Below, piece after piece: positions 20,252 to 31,093 of a stretch of 64,000 nt of DNA (the first letter of the stretch is position 1; each line of letters starts with the position of its first letter). Source of the DNA: Citrobacter freundii (GTDB lineage: Bacteria; Pseudomonadota; Gammaproteobacteria; Enterobacterales; Enterobacteriaceae); the NCBI RefSeq assembly GCF_011077955.1, contig NZ_JAALBX010000003.1, positions 186,001 to 250,000 on the forward strand. Direction: 5' to 3'. The notes beneath the pieces were generated by a model. It ran no database searches and was not told where the DNA came from. It saw only the letters and a program-made list of their open reading frames with translations. Both the position numbers and the translations under genes were made by a program.

Positions 20252-22708
20252 TTAAAACCGTAAATTCATATCAAAAGCGACGCCAAGGTTTTGCTCACGT
20301 TTACCGTCATAGGGACGTTTGTCCCAGGTCAACATGACGCCGGCGTCGAAGACATTGTTTAATTGAAGTCGTTGACCGTATCCGACTTGGGTAATCAAAC
20401 CGGTGTCGTAATTTTTCTGCCAGTACGCGCCGACGCCCGCAGCGAACTGCTGGCTCCAGAGCGTTTCGTAATGGCGGTACATGACATGTTCCGCTAAAAC
20501 GGCAGGGACCGCGGAAAGGTCGCGTTTCGGGTTGTAGTAAGGCACGTTTTCTTTGCTGTTAACGCTGCCAGACAACGTCGGGGTAAAGTCGAGGGTGAAG
20601 TTAGGGCGAGTGAACATACGTTCTTTACCGCTCAGGCCATATTCCACACGGTTGTTGCCATCAGAGAACCAACTTGGTGCCACAGTAAGCTGATACTCAC
20701 GGCGCTCGTTCTGATACCAGCGCACGAACGCATTGCCGCCGTTCGCCGTCACCCCATTACGCATGGCGCGCAGCGGCGTCGTTTGCAAAAGACGTTCGGC
20801 TGAACCGCCGACGCGCCAGTTATCATTGAAGTCGTGCCAGCCGGAAAGACGCGCGCCTACTTTGTTGCCGCCGTTGTAGTTACGGTTCGACACTTCGGTT
20901 TCAATCCAGTAATCGCGGGCGCGCCACTCAACACCGCCTGCCGCATCGCGAGTGATGCCTTTGCCTTCTTCAAATTCACTGTTGGCATAGTTAAAGCCGG
21001 CAAACAGCCGCCAGTTATCGCCCATGGGCGGGCCATAAATCGCAGAGTTAAGGGTGAAATCGTGGCTACCGCTCACCGGGCTGTCGGAATTGATGCCTTG
21101 TGAGCCGCTGATACGCAGTTCCGATTTATGATGCACATCGCGTACGCGATCGAGACGCTGCGTGGCCGGGTCTTCGGGGCTACGGGCGACGGCGTCATCA
21201 GTCAGCAGATCCATTTGCTGCCATTCCTGTAGATCCTGAGCGACATACGCCTGCTGACGTTCCAGCTCCAGGTTCGCAGGTTCGAGCGCTTCGGCGATTT
21301 TTAGTTCTCGCTCGGCGGCACGCGGCAGGCCGCGCGCATCCAGCACAGAGGCATAATTAATCAGCAGTTCCTGGTTGCCCGGCGCGCTACGCGCCAGGTT
21401 ATAGCTGAGCTTTTCAGCAGCAGGCAGATCGTTGGTCATCACTTGGTATTGAACCAACAATACACGGCCCAGCAGCCATTTATCATTTGGCTCAGGAGTA
21501 GGGGAGCCGTAGAAATGTCGCTGGTACGGGCTTTTATCGATGATCTGCCCCAGTTCGCGCTGGGCTAAATCATAGTTCTCGCTTTCCATGTAGGCGTAGA
21601 ACAGGTCTTGCTCATCATCCATCGGCAAGTTAACGACATCAGTTGCGCTGAAAATCTCGCTAAATATTTTTTGCGCTTGCTGCGGTTTGCGATCGGCAAG
21701 ATAAGCGGAAGCCACCCAGCGGCGCGCATAATCCGGCACCGGTTTGCCGTCTGCGACTAAGGATTCATATTCACTGATAGCGTCGCTAAAACGGTTGCGG
21801 TTTAGCAAGGCGCCAAGACGGTCGATACGCGCACGGCGATATTCCGGGGCGGCTTGCGGGTCGTCTTTCCATTTGTTTAGCAAAACGTCATAACGGGCAA
21901 GGGCTTTATCTGCCACCACAAAACGCTCATTTTCACTGCGCGATGAGGTAAATGACATACGCACCAGTTCAGCGGCCGCATCGGCTTCCAGCGCGCGTTC
22001 AAACTGCGGTGAAATAGAGGCTGACTGCGAAAGGGTAAGCGCAGGACCGGAAATGCGGTTAGCAGATAACGTACCCAGCAGGGACTTTTCAAGCTCGGCA
22101 TTAGTGGGTTCCAGCCCTTCGGCACGGGTAGTGGCAAATAGCGTGTCCCAGCTTTTTCCCTGAGAACGGTATACATAGGCCAGCAATTGGTAATGTTTGG
22201 CGCTGGGCTCGGCCATCAACAATGCTTCGGCTTCCTGGAGCGCGCGGAAATTTTGTTTCGCATCCGCAAGGGTCATAACCCAACCCACACGGAGATCGTC
22301 ATCATTTGGCTCGGACTGGCGCGCCTGCTCCCATAAACTGAGTGAGGTATTCCACTGTTTTTGGTTACGGTAAGCGCGCGCTGCGGCGGCAACCCCACGG
22401 GCGGGAATATCCATGCTGGTGTGGTAGCGCTGCCAGACGCGGGTGACTTCTGCGTCGTTTCCGGCCCAGTTCGCGACCTGCAACCAGTCGGCGACCTGAT
22501 TCGCAGTGAGTTCACGTTGTTGTTCTTGCGTATGCAGGTAGTCAAGCAGGCCGCTGGTATGGCCTTCACGAGCCTGAATGACTAGCTGGTCATAATTGGT
22601 ATCCGTGGCGTTTGCTATTACTGGAAAAAATAACCATAAACCCAGAGCGCAGGACGCTCTTAATCCTTGCCTGAAGGCAATCTTTTTATATTGCTGTGCG
22701 GTACGCAT
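20252..22708 (-). CDS. pgaA: PNAG outer-membrane export porin PgaA
   Basis: Exports deacetylated PNAG through the outer membrane. From the ATG at 22708 it has 818 residues. A signal peptide covers about residues 1-34 (ending VIANA), a periplasmic superhelix of TPR-type repeats spans roughly 40-510, and a C-terminal beta-barrel ends in FDMNLRF. AGAAGGGG precedes the ATG at good spacing, so the longer open frame to 22810 is not used. It is the promoter-proximal gene of pgaABCD. The operon sits where E. coli K-12 has bcs, beside yhjK. Confidence 0.94.
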   Translation of the reverse strand: MRTAQQYKKIAFRQGLRASCALGLWLFFPVIANATDTNYDQLVIQAREGHTSGLLDYLHTQEQQRELTANQVADWLQVANWAGNDAEVTRVWQRYHTSMDIPARGVAAAARAYRNQKQWNTSLSLWEQARQSEPNDDDLRVGWVMTLADAKQNFRALQEAEALLMAEPSAKHYQLLAYVYRSQGKSWDTLFATTRAEGLEPTNAELEKSLLGTLSANRISGPALTLSQSASISPQFERALEADAAAELVRMSFTSSRSENERFVVADKALARYDVLLNKWKDDPQAAPEYRRARIDRLGALLNRNRFSDAISEYESLVADGKPVPDYARRWVASAYLADRKPQQAQKIFSEIFSATDVVNLPMDDEQDLFYAYMESENYDLAQRELGQIIDKSPYQRHFYGSPTPEPNDKWLLGRVLLVQYQVMTNDLPAAEKLSYNLARSAPGNQELLINYASVLDARGLPRAAERELKIAEALEPANLELERQQAYVAQDLQEWQQMDLLTDDAVARSPEDPATQRLDRVRDVHHKSELRISGSQGINSDSPVSGSHDFTLNSAIYGPPMGDNWRLFAGFNYANSEFEEGKGITRDAAGGVEWRARDYWIETEVSNRNYNGGNKVGARLSGWHDFNDNWRVGGSAERLLQTTPLRAMRNGVTANGGNAFVRWYQNERREYQLTVAPSWFSDGNNRVEYGLSGKERMFTRPNFTLDFTPTLSGSVNSKENVPYYNPKRDLSAVPAVLAEHVMYRHYETLWSQQFAAGVGAYWQKNYDTGLITQVGYGQRLQLNNVFDAGVMLTWDKRPYDGKREQNLGVAFDMNLRF

Positions 22709-23802
22709 AATACCCCTTCTCTTTTTATTCCTGCCCGAGACAGTTAAAACTACAGATTGCGTATTGCAATACGTATAAAACAAGATCAGGGAAAGGTTGA
22801 GTTTCCCCACTTTTTAGAAGAATATTCATACGAAAGGCTTATTGACCACCTGGTCAGAGATATTTGCAACCGTCCATGAGGCAAAAATCGAATCGCGAAA
22901 ATTATAACAAGCGTAATGTATGTGTCCAGATTATTTACAGCTCAAATACTCTTCCTTAACAAAAAGCTCAAGCAGTATAGTTAATGTTTTTCATGTTGAA
23001 AGTTCTGGTAGAGGGAAATACTCTTAAAAATGTCAATAAATTACAGTATATTATAGGTGATTTTGGCGCAAAGAAGTTGTGCGTTTTTTAACCGCCATTA
23101 CGGCAAATCCACGCTAAAAAATTGATCTTGTTCATAACCTTTAACGTAGCACAAACCACCATTATTCCGTCTCTTCCTTAATATAGCGCGTGGTTGGTTA
23201 CAACGCAGACATGCAAGCTTCCCGGTTTGGTCATCCTTTTGTAGCATTATTTTGTTCATCCCTGGCGCCTGCAACAGAAAGGGTAGCCGTTTGTGTTGTC
23301 GCATTTATTAAATTAATCAGCGCGTTCTTAAAAAAGAATAAAATAAAAACAAAATATGATTATTCTTTCGTATTGCGCATTTTAAATAATAGTCTACCCA
23401 TTATTTTTAATAGGTAGTTAAGTCAGTTGATAATACCGCTTGAAACAATAAGGCACCGCTTTGGGGCGTTGATGACGAATCGTTCGACTGAACGGCGCCC
23501 GTTATGATGTCGGACGACAGGCGGGTTAATGCTCGGGCTGGGCGAACTTAACGACTATACTCTTCGCCATGGAATGACACCTGGCGCAGAACGATACTGT
23601 GTGAAAGGGTGGGTTTGCGTACCGATCGCAGAGAATGTATCCCTGTCAGCGCTGACGAAAACGCCTGACGCGAAGGGGTACCCGGAATAATCTTTAAAGC
23701 CCCGGCAAGCCTGCTTAAAACCCCCCACAATGCAGTATACTCTGGCCGCGCAGAGTAATGATGAGAGTATTCTGCGAGTAGCCGTATCTTTGGAGAAAGA
23801 GC
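22709..23802. other. Divergent control region of pgaABCD and yhjK
   Basis: About 1.1 kb, AT-rich in the centre (22890-23100 and 23320-23420), without a supported gene. On the pga side there is a perfect 14-bp palindrome CGTATTGCAATACG (22760-22773) and an interrupted one, TGACCA-CC-TGGTCA (22843-22856). At least five GGA motifs occur on the minus strand within about 270 bases before pgaA, compatible with a CsrA-bound leader as in E. coli pgaA. On the yhjK side TATACT (23736-23741) could be a -10 box, followed by a CTCTG/CAGAG hairpin. A 75-codon frame at 23190-23417 has no recognisable homology or ribosome site and is not called. Confidence 0.5.
22760..22773. promoter_or_regulatory. Palindromic candidate operator upstream of pgaA
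   Basis: CGTATTGCAATACG is a perfect 14-bp inverted repeat 52 bp before the pgaA start. In E. coli the LysR-type regulator NhaR activates pgaA; whether this is its site is not shown. Confidence 0.4.
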
Positions 23803-25797
23803 TTGCGAGTCAGTCGTTCGTTAACGATAAAGCAGATGGCGATGGTTTCGATCGTCGCTGTGGTTTTTATTTTTGTTTTTGTTGTGATTTTGCTCTTCCA
23901 TTTTGTTCAGCAAAATCGTTATAACACGGCGATGCAGATGGAAAGCATCGCCCGTTCGGTGCGCCTGCCGCTTTCCGCCGCCGTGTTGAAAGCCGATATT
24001 CCACAAGCGGAGGCCATCCTCCAGCAGATTAAACCGGCAGGCATTATCAGCCGGGCGGATGTGGTGTTGCCCAATCAGTTCCAGGCATTGCGGGTGAGTT
24101 TCGTGCCGGAAAGGCCGATACCGGTGATGATTGCGCGTATTTTTGAAATCCCGGTGCAAATCTCTTTGCCGCTCTATTCGCTGGAGCGTCCTGCTAACCC
24201 GCAGCCGTTAGCTTACCTGGTGTTGCAGGCCGATACCTGGCGTATGTACAAATTCATTATTAGCGCGATTTCGACGCTGATGACGTCGTGGTTGCTGTTG
24301 TCGTTGATGTTGTCGGTCGCCATTACCTGGTGCATTAACCGATTGGTTGTGCGCCCGGTGCGTAAGCTGGCGCGTGAATTAAATCAACTGGACTCCCAGG
24401 ATATCCTCGGCCATCAACTGCCCTTACTGCGTCTTCATCACGATGATGAAATCGCTATGCTGGTGCGTAGTTATAATCGCAATCAACAAACGTTGTTACG
24501 CCAGCATGAAGAGATGACCTCCCAGGCGACGCGTTTCCCGGTGACGGATCTGCCGAATAAACCGCTGTTGATGGCGCTGCTTGAGCAAGCTACCACCAAC
24601 AATCAGCCCCTGGCGCTGATAGCCGTGGCCTGTGAAACATTGCAGGATGTAGCGGGTGTATTAAATGAAGAACAGCGTGAAGTATTGCTGTTAACCCTGG
24701 TGGGGAAAATTAAAGCGGCGCTGCCACAGCACACGATACTGGCGCAGGTGAGCCACTATGATTTCGCGATTATCGCTCCAGGGGTGAAAGAGCCGTGGCA
24801 TGCGATCTCCCTGGCGCAGCGTCTGCAAAAAGAGATAGGTGAAAAACTGCCGATTAACGGCATCCTGTTACGCCCTACCGCCAGCTTTGGCATCGCCATG
24901 TTCTACGGCGGATTAACGCCGGAGCAGTTATATCGTCGGGCGATCTCTGCGGCGTTCAGCGCGCGACGTAAAGGCAAAAACCAAATTCAATTCTTCGATC
25001 CGGTACAAATGGCGCTGGCGCAAAAGCGGCTAACGGAAGAGAGCGACATAATCACGGCGCTCGATAGCGATCAGTTTGCCATCTGGCTGCAACCGCAGGT
25101 TGATTTGCGCAGCGGTAAACTGGTCAGCGCCGAAGTGCTGCTGCGCCAGAAACAGCCGGATGGCAGTTGGGCGCTTCCGGAAGATTTAATTGAACGTATT
25201 GAGACCTGCGGCCTGATGGTGTCGGTGGGGCACTGGATCCTTGAGGAGTCGTGCCGGTTGCTGGCGGACTGGCAATCGCGCAACATTACTCTGCCGTTGG
25301 CGGTCAATCTCTCAGCCCTGCAACTGCTGCATCACAACATGATGAATGATGTGCTGGAGCTGTTGTCGCGTTATCACATTAAACCCGGCACCCTCATCCT
25401 GGAACTGACGGAAAGCCGTCGTATCGACAACCCGGACGCGGCGGTTAATATTTTGCGGCCTTTACGTCAGGCCGGCGTGCGGATTGCGCTGGATGATTTC
25501 GGTATGGGATACGCAAGCTTACGCCATCTGCATCATATGAAGTCAGTGCCGGTGGATGTGCTGAAAATCGATAAGAACTTCGTCGAAGGCATCCCGGAGG
25601 ATCACAGTATGGTTTCCGCCATTATCGCGATGGCGAAAAGCATGGAACTGGATGTGATTGCAGAAGGGGTGGAGAACGATGCCCAGCGCCAGTGGCTTAA
25701 AGATGCGGGCGTGATCGTCGCTCAGGGTTATCTTTTTGGTAAAGCCGTCACTCCGCCTGAGTTTGAAACAACGTGGTTATCCGAACCGAAAGCCTAA
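23803..25797 (+). CDS. yhjK: HmsP-like GGDEF-EAL cyclic di-GMP phosphodiesterase YhjK
   Basis: Inner-membrane protein of 664 residues. It has an N-terminal membrane segment (about 11-33), a periplasmic region, a second membrane segment (about 150-178), a HAMP-like linker, a GGDEF domain and an EAL domain. The GGDEF signature is lost (SHYDF, 317-321), so it should not make cyclic di-GMP. The EAL motif is EVLLR (Glu444), but [20 protein letters not shown] and QGYLFGK are kept, so phosphodiesterase activity is likely. Yersinia HmsP, the related enzyme, restrains PNAG (Hms) biofilm, which fits its position opposite pgaABCD. The start is TTG with GGAG at 23792-23795; no ATG aligns with the family N-terminus. 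Confidence 0.9.
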   Translation: MRVSRSLTIKQMAMVSIVAVVFIFVFVVILLFHFVQQNRYNTAMQMESIARSVRLPLSAAVLKADIPQAEAILQQIKPAGIISRADVVLPNQFQALRVSFVPERPIPVMIARIFEIPVQISLPLYSLERPANPQPLAYLVLQADTWRMYKFIISAISTLMTSWLLLSLMLSVAITWCINRLVVRPVRKLARELNQLDSQDILGHQLPLLRLHHDDEIAMLVRSYNRNQQTLLRQHEEMTSQATRFPVTDLPNKPLLMALLEQATTNNQPLALIAVACETLQDVAGVLNEEQREVLLLTLVGKIKAALPQHTILAQVSHYDFAIIAPGVKEPWHAISLAQRLQKEIGEKLPINGILLRPTASFGIAMFYGGLTPEQLYRRAISAAFSARRKGKNQIQFFDPVQMALAQKRLTEESDIITALDSDQFAIWLQPQVDLRSGKLVSAEVLLRQKQPDGSWALPEDLIERIETCGLMVSVGHWILEESCRLLADWQSRNITLPLAVNLSALQLLHHNMMNDVLELLSRYHIKPGTLILELTESRRIDNPDAAVNILRPLRQAGVRIALDDFGMGYASLRHLHHMKSVPVDVLKIDKNFVEGIPEDHSMVSAIIAMAKSMELDVIAEGVENDAQRQWLKDAGVIVAQGYLFGKAVTPPEFETTWLSEPKA

Positions 25798-25914
25798 CGC
25801 CTTAACGTTGCAAATTGACATGCGCTGGTGCGAGCCAGCTCATGTTTTTTAACATTTCAGTTTCAATTATGCCGCATTCTTATATCTGCACTGGGTAGCG
25901 AGTGGTATTTTTAG

Positions 25915-27261
<1,347 letters not shown>

Positions 27262-27273
27262 TATCACTCATTT

Positions 27274-27302
27274 GCCCGCGGCGGCTTGCCCTCGCCGCGG
27301 GC
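27274..27302 (+). terminator. Hairpin after dctA
   Basis: GCCCGCGGCG and CGCCGCGGGC form a 10-bp GC-only stem 12 bp after the dctA stop. There is no T run, so strength as an intrinsic terminator is uncertain. Confidence 0.55.
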
Positions 27303-27390
27303 TCCTGCGCATAATTGACCCTAAATTTTATTCTTTAGCGTGACGTTTTTGCGTTTGCGCGGTCAAACGCTTTAACAAAACGTTACCTTA

Positions 27391-27424
27391 GGTGGCTCAT
27401 GTAAAAAAGGACGAGCCGCCTTTT
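27391..27424 (+). terminator. Second hairpin between dctA and yhjJ
   Basis: GGTGGCTC (27391-27398) pairs with GAGCCGCC (27413-27420, one G-T pair) and is followed by TTTTCTT. It lies 37 bp before yhjJ, so it ends dctA read-through or attenuates yhjJ. Confidence 0.6.
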
Positions 27425-27460
27425 CTTGTTTTTAACCAGGAATGTTGATCAGGGGTTCAT

Positions 27461-28936
27461 ATGCAGGGCACATTTACTCGAATTTTCACCGGCGGTCTCT
27501 TGTTGGCTATCGCCGGTAACGTGCAGGCAGAAGCGCTCCAGCCGGACCCGGCATGGCAACAGGGCACACTCTCTAACGGTTTCCAGTGGCAAGTGCTTTC
27601 CACTCCGCAGCGTCCCAGCGACCGCATCGAAATCCGTTTATTAATCAATACCGGTTCTCTGACCGAGACTACCCAACAAACCGGTTATAGCCATTTTTTG
27701 CCCCGGGTCGCGCTTACGCAAAGCGGCAGTTTACAGCCAGTTCAGGCGCGTTCTATGTGGCAACAAAGCGTTGATCCCAAACGCCCGATGCCACCCGCCA
27801 TCGTTTCTTACGATTTTACGCAATACAGTCTCAGCCTGCCGAACAGCCGAAATGATTTACTCAAAGAGTCGTTGACCTGGCTTGCCGATGCGGTGGGCAA
27901 TTTGACTATCACACCACAAACGGTGACCAACGCCCTGCAAGCCCAGGATATGGTGCTGACGGCACCTGCTGATACCAAAGAGGGTGGCTGGCGTTACCGC
28001 CTTAAAGGCTCCACCCTACTGGGACACGATCCTTCCGAGCCGCCAAAGCAGCCGGTGGACGCGGAGCACCTGAAAGCGTTTTATCAGAAGTGGTATACCC
28101 CGGACGCCATGACCCTTATCGTGGTCGGCAATATCGATAGCCGTGCGGTGGCGGAACAGATCAGTAAAAGTTTTGGCGGTATTAAGGGCAAGCGCGAAAC
28201 GCCAGCGCCGGTACCCACACTTGCACCGCTGCGTCATGAGCCGGTCAGCATAATGACCACTGCGGTGCGTCAGGCGCGTCTGGGCATAACCTGGGATGCC
28301 CCCTGGCAGCCGATTCGTGAATCCAGTGCCCTATTGCGCTACTGGCGTGCAGATTTGGCGCGCGAGGCGCTGTTCTGGCATGTGCAGCAGTATCTGACCC
28401 GCAGTAATGTCAAAGATCTTAATCTCGGCTTTGACTGCCGGGTGCTGTTCCAGCGTGCGCAGTGCGCGATCAATATTGAATCCCCCGGCGAGAAGCTCAA
28501 CAGCAACCTGAATCTGGTCGCTAAAGAGCTGGCGAATGTGCGCAGTGACGGGTTGTCGAAGGAAGAGTTCGATGCGCTGATTGCCCAGAAGCAGGGCGAA
28601 CTGCAAAAACTTTTCGCCACGTATGCCCGCACCGACACGGATATTTTGATTAACCAGCGTCTGCGCACCCTGCAAAATCAGGTGGTGGATATCGCCCCTG
28701 AGCAATACCAGAAACTGCGTCAGGGCTTCCTGAGCGATTTAACGGTAGAGCAGTTGAATCAGGATCTGCGCCAGCAGTTATCGCACAAGATGGCCCTGAT
28801 TCTGTTGCAGCCGAAAGGCGAGCCGGAATTTGACATGAAGAGTCTGGAAGCGACATGGAATGAGATTATGGGGCAGGAACCTGCTATAGAGGAGCCTTCT
28901 CCTGAAGCTGAAGCAGGCGCACCCGCCGCGCAGTAA
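27461..28936 (+). CDS. yhjJ: Periplasmic M16-like peptidase homologue YhjJ, zinc motif lost
   Basis: Homologue of E. coli YhjJ with 491 residues. A signal peptide covers residues 1-24 (ending GNVQA). The M16 (insulinase) fold is recognisable from GSLTETTQQTGYSHF in the N-terminal lobe to the C-terminal lobe, but the zinc-binding HxxEH is HFLPR. Proteolysis is therefore not expected, and a binding or chaperone role is possible. E. coli YhjJ reads SHAIPR at the same place, so this loss is old. The C-terminal tail is acidic and proline/alanine-rich. Its actual role is unknown. Confidence 0.9.
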   Translation: MQGTFTRIFTGGLLLAIAGNVQAEALQPDPAWQQGTLSNGFQWQVLSTPQRPSDRIEIRLLINTGSLTETTQQTGYSHFLPRVALTQSGSLQPVQARSMWQQSVDPKRPMPPAIVSYDFTQYSLSLPNSRNDLLKESLTWLADAVGNLTITPQTVTNALQAQDMVLTAPADTKEGGWRYRLKGSTLLGHDPSEPPKQPVDAEHLKAFYQKWYTPDAMTLIVVGNIDSRAVAEQISKSFGGIKGKRETPAPVPTLAPLRHEPVSIMTTAVRQARLGITWDAPWQPIRESSALLRYWRADLAREALFWHVQQYLTRSNVKDLNLGFDCRVLFQRAQCAINIESPGEKLNSNLNLVAKELANVRSDGLSKEEFDALIAQKQGELQKLFATYARTDTDILINQRLRTLQNQVVDIAPEQYQKLRQGFLSDLTVEQLNQDLRQQLSHKMALILLQPKGEPEFDMKSLEATWNEIMGQEPAIEEPSPEAEAGAPAAQ

Positions 28937-28943
28937 TCATTAA

Positions 28944-28973
28944 AAGGCCCGGCGCGTTAACACGCCGGGCCTT
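28944..28973. terminator. Bidirectional terminator between yhjJ and yhjG
   Basis: AAGGCCCGGCG (28944-28954) pairs over 11 bp with CGCCGGGCCTT (28963-28973). It occupies the whole gap between the two convergent stops. Confidence 0.8.
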
Positions 28974-28976
28974 ATC

Positions 28977-31037
28977 TTATTTCTTCATCTTCGACAAAAT
29001 CACCTGGCACTGATTCGCTTCGCCTTCTGAAGGCGAAATTAACGCCAGCAGCGCAGCGGCAGGCGTCACCAGCGTCGCCAGCGCGGCGGCGACCGCGCCA
29101 CGGGCAATCAACGGACCCGGCTTCACGCCGTAATCCGGATTTTTAAAGGTACCGCGCACGTACAGCGGCGAGCGCAGCGTGACGATACGGATGCCTTTAC
29201 TTTCCGGATTGATGGTCAGATCAAGTTGCTCTGAGGCGAAACTGGCGGTGCCGGTCACGTTCACCACCGCATTTTCGGTATCAAACGCGAAGATTTGCGG
29301 ATGCGCCACGCCACGGCGGATATCCAGATTAGCGGCAGCGCAGTTTACCCGGACTTCGTCATCGCCAAAGATTTGCCCCACCAGGAAATTCCCCACGTTC
29401 AGCCCCAGGATCTCCATCAGATTGCGGCTTATCAGCCCATCATTCATTAACAGTTTGATATTGCCGTCACTGCTGCCGAGCAATGCGGCGATGGAGTTAC
29501 CTGTACCGCGCAGTTCTGCGTCGCCATTTAGCTCACCGAGGGTTTTTTGCATCAACTCTACGTCAGGCATAAGCTGCTTGAGCTTCAGGCGGCGCGCCTG
29601 AATATCCGCATCACCCTGCATCGGTTTTTTCTTGCCGTCGAGATGGATATTAGAGGCGATAGTCCCGCCAGCCATCCCAAACTTGAGCGGCTTCAGGCGT
29701 AAGTCGCCGTTATTTAACAGGATATGGGTGGAAAGATCGCTAAGCGGTAGCGTAGAACTGTGCTCGATGCGGCGTCCTTTGAAACGCACATCGGCGTCCA
29801 TCGTATCCCACTTTTCGGTTTCGAATTTATCGTACGGCAGGACTTTCCCGGCAGGTTGCGGGGATTTTTCCCCTTTTTTCTGCTCGGACTCGCGGCTTTT
29901 CTCGGCGCCTTTGCCGGTATCCACGCCGACAAGCGGGCCGAGGTCGGCAAGCCGCAGCTGACGGGATTCCAGATCGCCTTCGAGTTTCGGGCGCGGTTTG
30001 CGCTGGCTGTAAGTTAGCGAGCCGTGAATATCGCTATCGCCGATACGTCCGCGAAAATCGCGATAGTCGTAAACCGAGCCTTTATCGGCATCCAGTTTTG
30101 CCACCAGGCGGCCGTCGGTTTCAAATGGCGGGGTATCAGGCAGCAGCACGCCGGTGAGTTCATACAGTTCGCCTAAAGAGTCGCCGCTGAATTTCAATTG
30201 AAGATCGACGCCCCCCATCTTCATCGGATCGTTCACCGTACCCTGAAACGCCACCCGGGTATTGCCTGAACGTACATCCGCCTGTACCGGGAACGGCGTC
30301 CCTTCGCTACGTAGCGCCAGCATCCCGCCGATTTTGCCGCTACCCTGCACATTCTGTTCGTTATACCGGCCCTTCATTTTTAAACCGAAGACGTAATCGC
30401 CTGGTTTTTTATCGTCGTCTTTCGCTTTCTGCCCGCTGACTTCGCTGTACGGCAGCGGTTTGCCGAGCGGGTCGACCAGAATCTCCACATCGGCGTGAGA
30501 AAGGCTGTCATCAATGGCGATGCGCCCTTCATCAAACAGAATATTATCAAGGCGGAATGACCAGCTTGAGGGCTGCGCAGGTTGCTCTTCGCTATCGCTT
30601 TTGGCCATATCGAAGGTCCAGTTATTGGTCTTCTCATTGATGCGGATGAGCCTGACGTCCGGTTTAACCAGTTTGATCCACGGCAGATAAACGGTTTTCG
30701 TAAACAGAGCCAGCGGCGCCAGCGTCGCTTCGGCGCGCGGCAAGTGCACCATGGTAACAGCGGGGATATCCGGAGGGTTGCCAAGAATAATATCGTTGGC
30801 GTAAACATGTGGCCACGGCACTAAGCCTCGCAAGCCAGGCTCGTCGCGATTGCGGGCCCAGGCCACGCTTAAATCACCGCGAATAGCAAACGGGCGATTG
30901 AGTTCGGTAGACACTTTTTGGTTGATGGTTGGCTTGAGCCGATTCCAGTCAAAAGTAGCGATAACAATAACAATCACTACTACCAGCAATAAAAAAGTCC
31001 CTGCTATCCAGCTTATCGTCTTTCCGGTTCGCGTCAT
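28977..31037 (-). CDS. yhjG: AsmA-family inner-membrane protein YhjG
   Basis: AsmA-like protein of 686 residues, the same length as E. coli YhjG. One N-terminal membrane anchor (about 10-32) is followed by a large periplasmic part with AsmA domains at both ends (SAELNRPFAIRGDL type start, here STELNRPFAIRGDL; SGDSLGELYEL; INPESKGIRI). AsmA-like proteins are thought to form grooves that move phospholipid between membranes; the specific role of YhjG is not established. AGAGG before ATG supports 31037 rather than the GTG six bases upstream. It forms a minus-strand pair with pdeH. Confidence 0.88.
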   Translation of the reverse strand: MTRTGKTISWIAGTFLLLVVVIVIVIATFDWNRLKPTINQKVSTELNRPFAIRGDLSVAWARNRDEPGLRGLVPWPHVYANDIILGNPPDIPAVTMVHLPRAEATLAPLALFTKTVYLPWIKLVKPDVRLIRINEKTNNWTFDMAKSDSEEQPAQPSSWSFRLDNILFDEGRIAIDDSLSHADVEILVDPLGKPLPYSEVSGQKAKDDDKKPGDYVFGLKMKGRYNEQNVQGSGKIGGMLALRSEGTPFPVQADVRSGNTRVAFQGTVNDPMKMGGVDLQLKFSGDSLGELYELTGVLLPDTPPFETDGRLVAKLDADKGSVYDYRDFRGRIGDSDIHGSLTYSQRKPRPKLEGDLESRQLRLADLGPLVGVDTGKGAEKSRESEQKKGEKSPQPAGKVLPYDKFETEKWDTMDADVRFKGRRIEHSSTLPLSDLSTHILLNNGDLRLKPLKFGMAGGTIASNIHLDGKKKPMQGDADIQARRLKLKQLMPDVELMQKTLGELNGDAELRGTGNSIAALLGSSDGNIKLLMNDGLISRNLMEILGLNVGNFLVGQIFGDDEVRVNCAAANLDIRRGVAHPQIFAFDTENAVVNVTGTASFASEQLDLTINPESKGIRIVTLRSPLYVRGTFKNPDYGVKPGPLIARGAVAAALATLVTPAAALLALISPSEGEANQCQVILSKMKK

Positions 31038-31093
31038 GCCCACCTCTGTCTGTTATCTTTTTAATAAAGATAGACGAGCACAGAGAAAGGGCA

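Noticed and set aside
23190-23417. A 75-codon frame with a hydrophobic stretch between pgaA and yhjK
   Set aside because: No ribosome site, no homology that I recognise, and it sits in an AT-rich control region.
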